64,000 nucleotides of DNA from an uncultured Ruegeria sp. (lineage in GTDB: Bacteria > Pseudomonadota > Alphaproteobacteria > Rhodobacterales > Rhodobacteraceae): contig NZ_CANMFF010000016.1 in NCBI RefSeq assembly GCF_947497005.1, positions 47,686 to 111,685 on the forward strand, read 5' to 3'. Position 1 is the first letter of the stretch; every line of letters starts with the position of its first letter. This document shows positions 1 to 8,753 of this stretch, one piece after another. A program made the translations under genes and the position numbers. The notes under the pieces are model-generated. The model saw nothing but the letters and a program-made list of their open reading frames with translations, was not told the DNA's origin and made no database searches.

Positions 1-409
1 GAGCGGCGGTCTTGCCTTCGGCTTCGGCGTTTTCGATCACAACCAGTTCACCTGCCTTGGCTTTTGCCGACAGAGCGTGGCGCAGGCCAAGCTTGCGGAA
101 CTTCTTCGGCAGGTCATGACCATGCGAACGCACGACCGGACCTTTGTAGATACCACCACCACGGAAGATCGGCGCGTTACGGTCCCCATGGCGAGCGCCA
201 CCGGTGCCCTTCTGGCGATAGATCTTCTTGGTCGAGTAGCTGGTCTCGCGGCGGGTCTTGACCTTGTGGGTGCCGGCTTGCGCGTTGTTGCGCTGCCAAC
301 GGACCACACGGTGCAGGATGTCCGCACGCGGCTCGAGACCGAACAGGTCTGCGTTCAGCTCGATGTCGCCGGCTTTGCCGCCGTCCAGTTTGATTACATC
401 AAGTTTCAT
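1..409 (-). CDS. rplD: 50S ribosomal protein L4 (N-terminal part, runs off the window)
   Basis: Component of the large ribosomal subunit that lines the peptide exit tunnel; in some bacteria it also represses its own operon. The reading frame starts at the ATG read from 409 on the minus strand and stays open to the window edge, giving about 136 residues. It begins MKLDVIKLDGGKAGDIEL and contains the family signature around GTGGARHGDRNAP and the FRGGGIYKGP loop that reaches into the tunnel. Its ATG overlaps the rplC stop as ATGA, so the two are translationally coupled within the S10 operon. The C-terminal part is outside the window. Identification is secure. Confidence 0.97.
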   Translation of the reverse strand, partial: MKLDVIKLDGGKAGDIELNADLFGLEPRADILHRVVRWQRNNAQAGTHKVKTRRETSYSTKKIYRQKGTGGARHGDRNAPIFRGGGIYKGPVVRSHGHDLPKKFRKLGLRHALSAKAKAGELVVIENAEAEGKTAA

Positions 410-1131
410 GCTTCACCACCTTCCGCGGGAGCTTCTTCCGCAGGTGCTTCGGTTGCAGCCGATTTCACAGCAGCCGGGAAAGGCAGGCCTTCCGGTGCTT
501 TCTTCTTCACGGCGTCCTTGACGGTAACCCAGCCCGACTTCGGTCCAGGAACGGCGCCTTTGATGAACACCAGACCACGGTCGGCATCGGTTTTGACGAC
601 TTCCAGGTTCTGGGTAGTAACACGGGCAGCACCCATGTGACCGGCCATCTTCTTGCCTTTGAACACCTTGCCCGGGTCCTGACACTGACCCGTTGAGCCG
701 TGCGAACGGTGGCTGATCGAAACACCGTGCGAGGCGCGCAGACCACCGAAGTTATGGCGCTTCATTGCACCGGCAAAGCCTTTACCGATCGAGGTGCCCG
801 AAACGTCAACCTTCTGACCTTCCAGGAAGTGTTCTGCCGAAATTTCGGCGCCCACTTCGATCAGGCCGTCAGCAGAGACGCGGAACTCGGCCAGCTTACG
901 CTTGGGCTCGACCTTGGCAGCGGCGTAGTGACCGCGCATGGCCTTCGAGGTGCGTTTTGCCTTGGCAGCACCAGCACCCAACTGAACGGCGGTGTAGCCG
1001 TCTTTGTCATCAGTGCGCTGTGCAACGACCTGCAGGTTGTCCAGGTGAAGAACGGTCACAGGGATCTGCTTGCCGTCTTCCATGAACAGGCGGGTCATGC
1101 CAACTTTTTTTGCGATAATACCAGAGCGCAT
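406..1131 (-). CDS. rplC: 50S ribosomal protein L3
   Basis: Large-subunit protein that binds 23S rRNA near the peptidyl transferase centre and is needed early in assembly. The 241-residue product begins MRSGIIAKKVGMTRLF and carries the conserved central stretch HRSHGSTGQCQDPGKVFKGKKMAGHMG (shown here only as a landmark between residues about 140 and 170), including the glutamine that is methylated in many bacteria. Compared with the usual ~210 residues it has an Ala/Glu/Pro-rich tail of about 20 residues, as in other Rhodobacterales. It lies 18 bp after rpsJ and overlaps rplD by 4 bp. Second gene of the S10 operon. Confidence 0.98.
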   Translation of the reverse strand: MRSGIIAKKVGMTRLFMEDGKQIPVTVLHLDNLQVVAQRTDDKDGYTAVQLGAGAAKAKRTSKAMRGHYAAAKVEPKRKLAEFRVSADGLIEVGAEISAEHFLEGQKVDVSGTSIGKGFAGAMKRHNFGGLRASHGVSISHRSHGSTGQCQDPGKVFKGKKMAGHMGAARVTTQNLEVVKTDADRGLVFIKGAVPGPKSGWVTVKDAVKKKAPEGLPFPAAVKSAATEAPAEEAPAEGGEA

Positions 1132-1149
1132 AATCTATACCCTCCGATC

Positions 1150-1464
1150 TTACGACTGCAGCTTGATCTCGACGTCCACACCAGCAGCGAGGTCGAGCTT
1201 CATCAGCGCGTCAACGGTCTGGGGGGTCGGATCAACGATGTCCAAGAGACGCTTGTGGGTGCGGATCTCGAACTGGTCGCGGGATTTCTTGTCAACGTGA
1301 GGGCCACGGAGAACCGTGAACTTCTCAATCTTGTTCGGCAGCGGGATCGGGCCGCGCACGTTCGCGCCGGTCCGCTTGGCAGTGTTGACGATCTCTTGCG
1401 TGCTGGCATCCAGAACGCGATAGTCAAATGCCTTCAGCCGAATACGGATATTTTGGCTTTGCAT
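1150..1464 (-). CDS. rpsJ: 30S ribosomal protein S10 (NusE)
   Basis: Small-subunit head protein; as NusE it also joins NusB and NusG in transcription antitermination and transcription-translation coupling. The 104-residue product begins MQSQNIRIRLKAFDYRVLD and includes the conserved GPIPLPNKIEKFTVLRGPHV loop, full length for the family. It is the first gene of the S10 operon here, with a promoter candidate about 120 bp upstream and an intervening leader of about 113 nt. The leader contains a hairpin listed separately. Confidence 0.98.
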   Translation of the reverse strand: MQSQNIRIRLKAFDYRVLDASTQEIVNTAKRTGANVRGPIPLPNKIEKFTVLRGPHVDKKSRDQFEIRTHKRLLDIVDPTPQTVDALMKLDLAAGVDVEIKLQS

Positions 1465-1537
1465 AATAACAGCCTTTTATCAGGCGTTGAGGTTGAGAGG
1501 AGGACAAGCGCGCATCGCCAACCCTCATCGAACCCAA

Positions 1538-1559
1538 AAGGCGGGAATCACCCCGCCTT
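1538..1559 (-). other. Hairpin in the S10 operon leader
   Basis: Perfect 8-bp arms (AAGGCGGG at 1538-1545 and CCCGCCTT at 1552-1559) are separated by 6 nt. On the minus strand the second arm runs into CCTTTTGGG, so it resembles a weak intrinsic terminator. It lies between the predicted start of the rpsJ transcript and the rpsJ ATG, so it could be an attenuator or a protein-binding leader. The short T run makes strong termination unlikely. Function is inferred. Confidence 0.4.
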
Positions 1560-1583
1560 GAAGTTCTTAGTGAGAACTCGCGC

Positions 1584-1612
1584 GATCTACAGGGGTTGGT
1601 GGGGTTTGGCAA
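1584..1612 (-). promoter_or_regulatory. Candidate promoter of the S10 operon
   Basis: On the minus strand, TTGCCA (1607-1612) is followed after exactly 17 nt by TAGATC (1584-1589). The -10 ends in C instead of T, as in the other ribosomal promoters found in this window. Start of transcription would be near 1577, giving a leader of about 113 nt before rpsJ. The spacer begins AACCCCAC, a motif also seen at the rplJ and rplK promoters. Confidence 0.55.
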
Positions 1613-1738
1613 GGGGGAAGTCGCCGAGGGTGATATTGAATCTACTCATTCTATTGTACAATCTCTCATTTAGCATTCATCTCAAAGGAAGCCTCAGCTT
1701 TCACATTTTGAACTCGTCTGATTTTGGAGTGACCTTAT

Positions 1739-2203
1739 ATGGACAAAGCGGATAAGATATTAGGTATATTGCAAAAAACTGTTGTAGTTATCGGTGCAAT
1801 TGCGGCTGCGTGGTATGTTTTCGTAAGACAGGATCATTCAATCCACGCAATCTTGAACGTATCCGGTAAAATTCAAGAAGACTGCACGCTGGTTGCACAG
1901 ATGAAAGTGCAAAATCCAAAAGGTGTAATTATCGAACCTGTTAGTTTTTCCATTCAAGCTTACACCTTGGATTATAGAGAGATCGTCGACACGCCGGACA
2001 ATCAACTCCGGATTTCAGAACAACTGATAGAAGTGGAGAACATTGCCAAAGTCGGAGAAGACTTTTCTCGCGTCCTTGCTATTAGGCTACCCGAAAGGGT
2101 TAGTCGCGAAAAAGCAATAATGTTGCGAGCACAAATGACCCTTAAAGATAGCAAAATTTATAACGAAGAGACAATTGTAGAGGTTCCGAAATGCGTTTTT
2201 TGA
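1739..2203 (+). CDS. Hypothetical membrane-anchored protein
   Basis: I do not recognise a family. The 154-residue product has a short charged N-terminus (MDKADKILGILQK) followed by one hydrophobic segment at about residues 14-29 (VVVIGAIAAAWYVFV), then a soluble, beta-rich region with two cysteines (DCTL and KCVF, the latter three residues from the end). It is probably an inner-membrane protein with a periplasmic domain. A GGAG sequence precedes the ATG. The next gene overlaps its 3' end by 13 bp, suggesting a two-gene unit. The DNA is visibly richer in A and T than the ribosomal genes on both sides and is on the opposite strand, which suggests insertion between the str and S10 operons. Confidence 0.75.
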   Translation: MDKADKILGILQKTVVVIGAIAAAWYVFVRQDHSIHAILNVSGKIQEDCTLVAQMKVQNPKGVIIEPVSFSIQAYTLDYREIVDTPDNQLRISEQLIEVENIAKVGEDFSRVLAIRLPERVSREKAIMLRAQMTLKDSKIYNEETIVEVPKCVF

Positions 2204-2391
2204 TAGTCATTTTGACGGTGGTTAGTACTTTGCCCGGGTGCTCGGCCAAAATTGGTCCAGAATGCGAGGGCCTATCCAGGCACGTTGGTTATGACTTGCC
2301 CGTTACTCCGATTGAACTGGAGAAAATCCGAGTGCGTGGCTTCACCGAATGCGCCGCATACATTGAGAAAAACTCTTTGGTAAAGACCTAA
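2191..2391 (+). CDS. Small putative lipoprotein
   Basis: A 66-residue product with a lipoprotein signal: MRFLIVILTVVSTLPGC, with lipobox LPGC and the lipidated Cys at position 17. The mature part is only about 50 residues and has two more cysteines (PEC and TEC), which could form a disulphide in the periplasm. It overlaps the upstream membrane protein gene by 13 bp, so the two are probably translated from one mRNA and may act together at the envelope. No family recognised. Its end faces the str operon terminator. Base composition is AT-rich like its partner. Confidence 0.7.
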   Translation: MRFLIVILTVVSTLPGCSAKIGPECEGLSRHVGYDLPVTPIELEKIRVRGFTECAAYIEKNSLVKT

Positions 2392-2392
2392 A

Positions 2393-2502
2393 CACAAAAA
2401 GGCCGCCCCATGTGGGACGGCCCTCTTTAGTTCAACCGAGTTGCTTCCGGCAGATTTTCCTTTGGAAAATCGCCTGCCGCAACCAGGCGCGACAAGCGCG
2501 CC

Positions 2503-2503
<1 letters not shown>
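2393..2503 (-). terminator. tuf 3' region: three hairpins ending in an intrinsic terminator
   Basis: Three stem-loops follow one another after tuf on the minus strand. The first has 7-bp arms at 2485-2491 and 2497-2503, touching the stop codon. The second spans 2449-2478 with a bulged stem. The third has arms at 2401-2410 and 2413-2422 with one mismatch, and on the minus strand it is followed by TTTTT (2396-2400), so it is the terminator of the str operon. It also lies just after the plus-strand lipoprotein gene and may stop that transcript weakly. Confidence 0.8.
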
Positions 2504-3678
<1,175 letters not shown>

Positions 3679-3735
3679 GATGGCCTCCTGTCATTGAGAA
3701 AGGGAAGAGGTCGAACGCCCCTTCCCCGATTTCGC

Positions 3736-5853
3736 TTATGCGTATTTCGCCTGGATCTCGTCCGAGATGTTCTGCGGAACCGGATCGTAGTGGTCGAACT
3801 GCATGGTGAACTGGGCACGGCCCGACGACATCGAACGCAGAGTGTTGATGTAGCCGAACATGTTGGCCAGCGGAACGAACGCGTCGATCGCGATGGCGTT
3901 ACCGCGGTTTTCCTGACCGGAAACCTGTCCCCGACGTGATGTCAGGTCACCAATGATACCTCCGGTATACTCTTCCGGGGTAATCACTTCGACCTTCATG
4001 ATCGGTTCAAGCAGTTTCGCACCAGCTTTGCGCATGCCTTCGCGCATACCCATACGAGCCGCGATTTCAAAGGCCAGAACCGAGGAGTCCACGTCGTGGT
4101 ATTTACCTTCGATCAGGGCAACTTTGAAGTCGATCACAGGGAAGCCAGCCAGCGGACCGCTATCCATAACGGATCTGATACCTTTTTCGACACCCGGGAT
4201 ATATTCCTTGGGCACCGAACCACCAACAACGCGAGATTCGAACGAATAGCCTTCGCCCGGCTCTGTCGGCGAGATGATCATCTTCACCTCGGCGAACTGA
4301 CCCGAACCACCCGACTGTTTCTTGTGGGTGTAAACGATCTCGGCTTCGTGACCGATGGTTTCGCGATAGGCCACCTGCGGCGCACCAATGTTCGCTTCAA
4401 CCTTGAATTCACGCTTGAGACGGTCAATCAGGATGTCCAGGTGAAGTTCGCCCATACCCTTCATAATGGTCTGACCCGATTCCAGATCAGTTTCCACGCG
4501 GAAAGACGGGTCTTCGGCGGCCAAACGGCCCAGACCCTGGCTCATTTTCTCCTGGTCAGCCTTGGTTTTCGGCTCAACCGCAATCTCGATCACTGGATCA
4601 GGGAAGGTCATGGTTTCCAGAACCACCGGATCACCGGTCGAACACAGGGTGTCGCCCGTGGTGGTGTCTTTCAGACCTGCCAATGCGATAATGTCACCTG
4701 CGAATGCTTCCGTGATTTCCTCACGATCATTCGAGTGCATCATCATCATCCGGCCGATACGCTCTTTCTTACCCTTGGTCGAGTTCAGAAGCGTGTCTCC
4801 TTTGGCCAGAGTACCCGAGTAGATGCGGGTAAAGGTCAGCGAACCAACAAAGGGGTCGTTCATGATTTTGAACGCCAGACCCGAGAACGCCATATCATCA
4901 TCCGCACGGCGGGCGATGTTACGGGTTTCTTCTTCGTCACCGGGTTTGAAGCCCATGTAATCAACAACGTCCAGCGGGCTGGGCAGATAGTCGATCACAG
5001 CGTTAAGCAGCGGCTGAACACCTTTGTTCTTGAACGCGGAACCGCCCAGAACCGGAACAAACGCGATTTCCAGAGTACCCTTGCGCAGCAGAGCGCGCAG
5101 GGTCGGAACGTCGGGCTCATTGCCTTCCAGGTATTCCATCATTGCGTCGTCGTCCATTTCGACGGCCGCTTCGACCATTTTACCGCGCCATTCGTCAGCC
5201 ATGTCTTTCAGGCTGTCACGGATCGGTGCTTTGACCCAGCTTGCACCAAGGTCTTCACCCTGCCACAGCCATTCTTCCATGGTGACCAGATCGATCAGGC
5301 CTTCCAGCTCGGTTTCTGCGCCGATCGGGATACCAACCGGGACAGCACGTGCGCCGGTACGATCTTCGATCATTGCAACGCAGTTGAAGAAGTCCGCGCC
5401 GATCTTGTCCATCTTGTTGACGAACACCATACGCGGAACCTTGTAGCGGTCAGCCTGACGCCACACGGTTTCGGTCTGGGGCTCAACACCGGCGTTTGCG
5501 TCCAGAACGCAGACGGCACCGTCGAGAACCGCCAGCGAGCGTTCAACTTCGATGGTGAAGTCAACGTGGCCGGGGGTGTCGATGATGTTCAGGCGGTGCT
5601 TGGGCGAGTCAGCGGTTTCACCGTCTTCGGTGCGTTCCCAGAAAGTGGTGGTCGCAGCCGAGGTGATGGTGATGCCGCGTTCCTGCTCCTGCTCCATCCA
5701 GTCCATGGTGGCTGCACCATCGTGCACCTCACCAATGTTGTGGGATTTGCCGGTGTAATACAGGATACGCTCTGAGCAGGTGGTTTTACCTGCATCGATA
5801 TGCGCCATGATACCGAAGTTACGGTAATGGTTGAGTGTATATTCGCGTGCCAT
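3736..5853 (-). CDS. fusA: Translation elongation factor G
   Basis: Ribosomal translocase and, with RRF, ribosome recycling factor. The 705-residue product has intact GTPase motifs: AHIDAGKTT (G1), RGITIT (switch I), DTPGHVDF (G3) and NKMD (G4), then domains II to V including the domain IV stretch THKKQSGGSGQFAEV. It lies 18 bp downstream of rpsG and 57 bp upstream of tuf in the str operon. It is a useful reference for the degenerate EF-G paralogue at 37307-39235, which lacks several of these motifs. Confidence 0.99.
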   Translation of the reverse strand: MAREYTLNHYRNFGIMAHIDAGKTTCSERILYYTGKSHNIGEVHDGAATMDWMEQEQERGITITSAATTTFWERTEDGETADSPKHRLNIIDTPGHVDFTIEVERSLAVLDGAVCVLDANAGVEPQTETVWRQADRYKVPRMVFVNKMDKIGADFFNCVAMIEDRTGARAVPVGIPIGAETELEGLIDLVTMEEWLWQGEDLGASWVKAPIRDSLKDMADEWRGKMVEAAVEMDDDAMMEYLEGNEPDVPTLRALLRKGTLEIAFVPVLGGSAFKNKGVQPLLNAVIDYLPSPLDVVDYMGFKPGDEEETRNIARRADDDMAFSGLAFKIMNDPFVGSLTFTRIYSGTLAKGDTLLNSTKGKKERIGRMMMMHSNDREEITEAFAGDIIALAGLKDTTTGDTLCSTGDPVVLETMTFPDPVIEIAVEPKTKADQEKMSQGLGRLAAEDPSFRVETDLESGQTIMKGMGELHLDILIDRLKREFKVEANIGAPQVAYRETIGHEAEIVYTHKKQSGGSGQFAEVKMIISPTEPGEGYSFESRVVGGSVPKEYIPGVEKGIRSVMDSGPLAGFPVIDFKVALIEGKYHDVDSSVLAFEIAARMGMREGMRKAGAKLLEPIMKVEVITPEEYTGGIIGDLTSRRGQVSGQENRGNAIAIDAFVPLANMFGYINTLRSMSSGRAQFTMQFDHYDPVPQNISDEIQAKYA

Positions 5854-5871
5854 TTTGATAAGCCTCTGGAA

Positions 5872-6342
5872 TTACCAACGGTAGTGGCTGAAGGCTTTGT
5901 TCGCCTCGGCCATCTTGTGGGTGTCTTCGCGCTTTTTAACGGCGGTACCACGGGACTGTACGGCGTCCAGCAGCTCGCCCGCAAGGCGCTCTTCCATGGT
6001 GTTTTCATTACGGCCACGCGCAGCAGTGATCAGCCAGCGGATGGCCAGTGCTTCGCGGCGCTCGGGGCGCACTTCGACCGGGACCTGATAGGTTGCACCA
6101 CCAACCCGGCGCGAGCGAACCTCGACCGACGGTTTGATGTTGTCGAGCGCTTCGTGGAACACTTCGACAGGTGCGCGCTTGATCTTGCCTTCAACACGGT
6201 CAAAGGCGTTGTAGACGATGCGCTCTGCAACCGACTTCTTACCGTCGATCATCAGGTTGTTCATGAATTTGGTCAGTACCTTGTCGCCAAATTTGGCGTC
6301 AGGCAGGACTTCGCGTTTTTCGGCGGCGTGACGACGTGACAT
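5872..6342 (-). CDS. rpsG: 30S ribosomal protein S7
   Basis: Primary 16S rRNA-binding protein that organises the head of the 30S subunit and contacts the E site; it is the translational repressor of the str operon in E. coli. The 156-residue product begins MSRRHAAEKREVLPDAKFGD and has the conserved VGGATYQVPVEVRPERREALA core and the family-typical KREDTHKMAEANKAFSHYRW end. It lies 15 bp after rpsL. Normal length. Confidence 0.98.
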   Translation of the reverse strand: MSRRHAAEKREVLPDAKFGDKVLTKFMNNLMIDGKKSVAERIVYNAFDRVEGKIKRAPVEVFHEALDNIKPSVEVRSRRVGGATYQVPVEVRPERREALAIRWLITAARGRNENTMEERLAGELLDAVQSRGTAVKKREDTHKMAEANKAFSHYRW

Positions 6343-6357
6343 ATCAGCCTCTCCTTC

Positions 6358-6729
6358 TTACTTGGGACGCTTCGCGCCGTATTTCGAACGACGTTGCTTA
6401 CGATCTTTGACGCCCTGAGTATCCAGAACACCGCGCAGGATGTGGTAACGCACACCGGGAAGGTCTTTTACACGACCGCCACGGATCAGAACAACCGAGT
6501 GTTCCTGAAGGTTGTGGCTTTCACCCGGGATGTACGAGATCACCTCGAACCCGTTGGTCAGGCGCACTTTGGCAACCTTACGCATAGCCGAGTTCGGCTT
6601 TTTTGGTGTGGTGGTGTACACGCGGGTGCAGACGCCGCGCTTCTGCGGGCACTGCTCCAGGTGCATGGACTTCGAGCGTTTTATTTTAGGCTGCCGCGGC
6701 TTGCGGATCAGCTGTTGAATAGTTGGCAT
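6358..6729 (-). CDS. rpsL: 30S ribosomal protein S12
   Basis: Decoding-centre protein that controls translational accuracy. The start is set at the ATG read from 6729 (MPTIQQLIRKPRQPKIKRSK), giving the family-standard 123 residues; upstream in-frame starts would add about 30 non-conserved residues. The two loops where streptomycin resistance mutations occur are wild type in appearance: TTTPKKPNSAMRKVAKV and GGRVKDLPGVRYH. It is the first gene of the str operon, with a leader of about 220 nt after the predicted start of transcription. Confidence 0.98.
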   Translation of the reverse strand: MPTIQQLIRKPRQPKIKRSKSMHLEQCPQKRGVCTRVYTTTPKKPNSAMRKVAKVRLTNGFEVISYIPGESHNLQEHSVVLIRGGRVKDLPGVRYHILRGVLDTQGVKDRKQRRSKYGAKRPK

Positions 6730-6956
6730 TCCGGTTCTTTCCCCGTTTTGCAACACACATGACATGCACGCGCGTTGCGTGCGGCTAAATTCGCTGCGCT
6801 TATGCGTCCACAAGCGCAAAACCCACGAGCGTTCCCATTCCGAGGTGAACGTCGCGGTTGTTTCTCAGAGGGCGCGAACTTCAAAATTGTTCGGGCCTTG
6901 ACCAGTTCATTACTGGAATCGGCTACGGGGCGGCCCCCGGCACCGAGATCACGCGC
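6730..6956 (-). other. Untranslated leader of the str operon
   Basis: Together with the promoter and the stretch up to 7124 this makes a 395-bp gap without a gene. No open frame with a ribosome-binding site, no tRNA and no strong terminator is seen in it. It is best read as the long 5' leader of rpsL plus, beyond 6985, the upstream region of the divergent glycosyltransferase gene. Some GC-rich self-complementary stretches occur near 6770-6830, but no single clear hairpin was identified. Confidence 0.5.
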
Positions 6957-6985
6957 GTAATAGGGGGTTGCGGACCGAGTGTCAA
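6957..6985 (-). promoter_or_regulatory. Promoter of the str operon (rpsL-rpsG-fusA-tuf)
   Basis: On the minus strand a perfect -35 TTGACA (6980-6985) is followed after 17 nt by TATTAC (6957-6962). Transcription would begin near 6950. The -10 differs from consensus mainly in its last base (C for T). A run of C residues sits immediately upstream of the -10. This is the strongest-looking promoter in the window, in keeping with a translation-factor operon. Confidence 0.75.
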
Positions 6986-7124
6986 CAGCACTATGCCGAA
7001 CACCCTTGGCGGATATACACAGACACGTCGGGCAGAATGCCCTGCGTCAAGCCAGTACAACACCCGTTGCGACGCAAACGCGGCACAGGCATAGTCGCGC
7101 GGGATACCAGCCGATGGATAAACT

Positions 7125-7931
7125 ATGCAAGTAATTGGCCTGTGCCGCTTTTCCTATCCCGCCATAGGCGGTTTCCAGGCCGGATATGAAACTATCGAAA
7201 ATCGCCGGCAATTTCTATACGCACCCGACAGGCTGGAAGAGCGGTTTCGCCTGTTCGAAGCCATTACGCTGCCCTGCGTTCGCGCCCAGACAGATGGGGA
7301 TTTTGAACTTTTGGTTCTGACCGGAACCTGCCTGCCGAAGTCCTGCGCAGATCGTCTGCATGATCTGACCGCAGGGATCAAACAAATCCGTATCATCAAA
7401 AAGGAACCAGCTGATCATAAACAGATCATGCGAGAGGTTTTGAACTCCGCCCGAACTGATCCAAATCAGCCTTGCCTTCAATTCCGGCATGACGACGATG
7501 ACGCAGTATCTGTCGATTTTATCGAAGGGCTGCGTTCTGCTGTTCAGGACAACGCAGGGCTGATTCAGAAGAGCGAGTCTGTCGCGATAGATTTTAATCG
7601 CGGGTACATTGCCCGGTGCGATGCGCAAGGTATTCATGCGGCGCAGGTCTACAGGTCGCTGCTGGGTGTCGGGCTGGGTATGATTGTTCAGGGCGGCAGT
7701 ACACGGACTATATTTGATCGCCTGCACAACAGATTGGCCAGGTTCATGCCCATGATCAATTACCCTGACGCACCGATGTGGGTCCGCACGCTGAACGGAT
7801 TCAACGATTCCGATCACGCGCAAAACGACACCACCGAACTCCTGCCTCTCACAGCCGAGTTGGATTACGAATTTCAGGTGCGATTCTCTATTGATCCGGA
7901 TGAAATCAAAGCGGTGTATGCAACCAAATGA
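7125..7931 (+). CDS. Putative glycosyltransferase (rhamnosyltransferase-like), copy 1
   Basis: The 268-residue product resembles the family annotated as putative rhamnosyl transferase (Rhamno_transf). It begins MQVIGLCRFSYPAIGGFQ and has a likely nucleotide-sugar/metal site QFRHDDDDAVS near residue 120, in the position of the DxD motif of GT-A enzymes. No signal peptide or membrane segment is seen, so it is probably cytosolic and would add a sugar to a surface polysaccharide or similar acceptor; donor and acceptor are unknown. The next gene is a paralogue of exactly the same length, 15 bp downstream. Assignment rests on family resemblance and the acidic motif. Confidence 0.7.
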   Translation: MQVIGLCRFSYPAIGGFQAGYETIENRRQFLYAPDRLEERFRLFEAITLPCVRAQTDGDFELLVLTGTCLPKSCADRLHDLTAGIKQIRIIKKEPADHKQIMREVLNSARTDPNQPCLQFRHDDDDAVSVDFIEGLRSAVQDNAGLIQKSESVAIDFNRGYIARCDAQGIHAAQVYRSLLGVGLGMIVQGGSTRTIFDRLHNRLARFMPMINYPDAPMWVRTLNGFNDSDHAQNDTTELLPLTAELDYEFQVRFSIDPDEIKAVYATK

Positions 7932-7946
7932 TCCGGAGTTGAAAAG

Positions 7947-8753
7947 ATGCAGGTCATTGGTCTTTGCCGTTTTTCATATCCCGCAATTGGGGGATTTCAG
8001 ACAACCCATGAATCCGTCGGAGAAAGACGGCAATTCTTGTACCAACCGGACAGGCTGGAAGAGCGGTTTCGCCTGTTCGAAACCATCGCACTGCCCGGAT
8101 TCAGAAAACAATCCGACGAAGATTTCCTATTGGTGATTGTGGTCGGTGAATGCCTGCCCAAACCGGCATTTGATCGTCTGCATGATCTGACATCCAACCT
8201 AATGCAGGTGCGCATTGTCGCGCAACCACCGGGACGACACCGAAAAGTCATGCAAGAGGTCCTGAATTCAGCACGGGCCGACCTGAACCAGCCATGCCTG
8301 CAATTTCGCCATGACGATGATGACGCCGTATCCGTGAATTTCGTCGAACGGTTGCGGGGTTGCGTCCGGGATTGCGCCGATCTGTTTCAGAACCGCGCCT
8401 TGGTTGCCGTGGATTTCAATTGCGGCTACTTCGCCCGGGCTAGTACCGATGGCATTCAGGCCGCGCGCGTGCATCGCCCTTTGATGACGGCCGGGCTTGG
8501 GATGTATGTGCGGGGGGGCGAGCAAAAGTCGATCATGAACTTTACCCACAACAGGATCAACCGAGCGATGCCAGTCGTCACCCGACCGGACACGCCGATG
8601 TGGGTGCGGGGCCTGAACCGCTTCAATGATTCACCGCGCACCAGAAACACCAATGTCGAACTAAACCCTCTTACCCCTCAGCAGAAGGCCGAATTCCTGT
8701 CTCAATTCGCTATCGACCATGACATCGTCACACGGGTTCACGCCGCGCCCTGA
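7947..8753 (+). CDS. Putative glycosyltransferase (rhamnosyltransferase-like), copy 2
   Basis: A tandem paralogue of the gene upstream: also 268 residues, with the first 18 residues identical, the same RQFLY-PDRLEERFRLFE block, the same LNQPCLQFRHDDDDAVSV site and the same TPMWVRGLNRFND region, while other parts have diverged. A GGAG precedes its ATG and the 15-bp gap suggests cotranscription. Its 3' end overlaps the convergent EamA gene by 16 bp. Retention of the acidic motif in both copies suggests both are active, perhaps on different acceptors. Confidence 0.7.
   Translation: MQVIGLCRFSYPAIGGFQTTHESVGERRQFLYQPDRLEERFRLFETIALPGFRKQSDEDFLLVIVVGECLPKPAFDRLHDLTSNLMQVRIVAQPPGRHRKVMQEVLNSARADLNQPCLQFRHDDDDAVSVNFVERLRGCVRDCADLFQNRALVAVDFNCGYFARASTDGIQAARVHRPLMTAGLGMYVRGGEQKSIMNFTHNRINRAMPVVTRPDTPMWVRGLNRFNDSPRTRNTNVELNPLTPQQKAEFLSQFAIDHDIVTRVHAAP

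Noticed and set aside
4096..5775. Long plus-strand open frame (559 codons) opposite fusA
   Set aside because: It mirrors the codon structure of fusA on the minus strand, has low-complexity translation and no ribosome-binding site; fusA is unmistakable.
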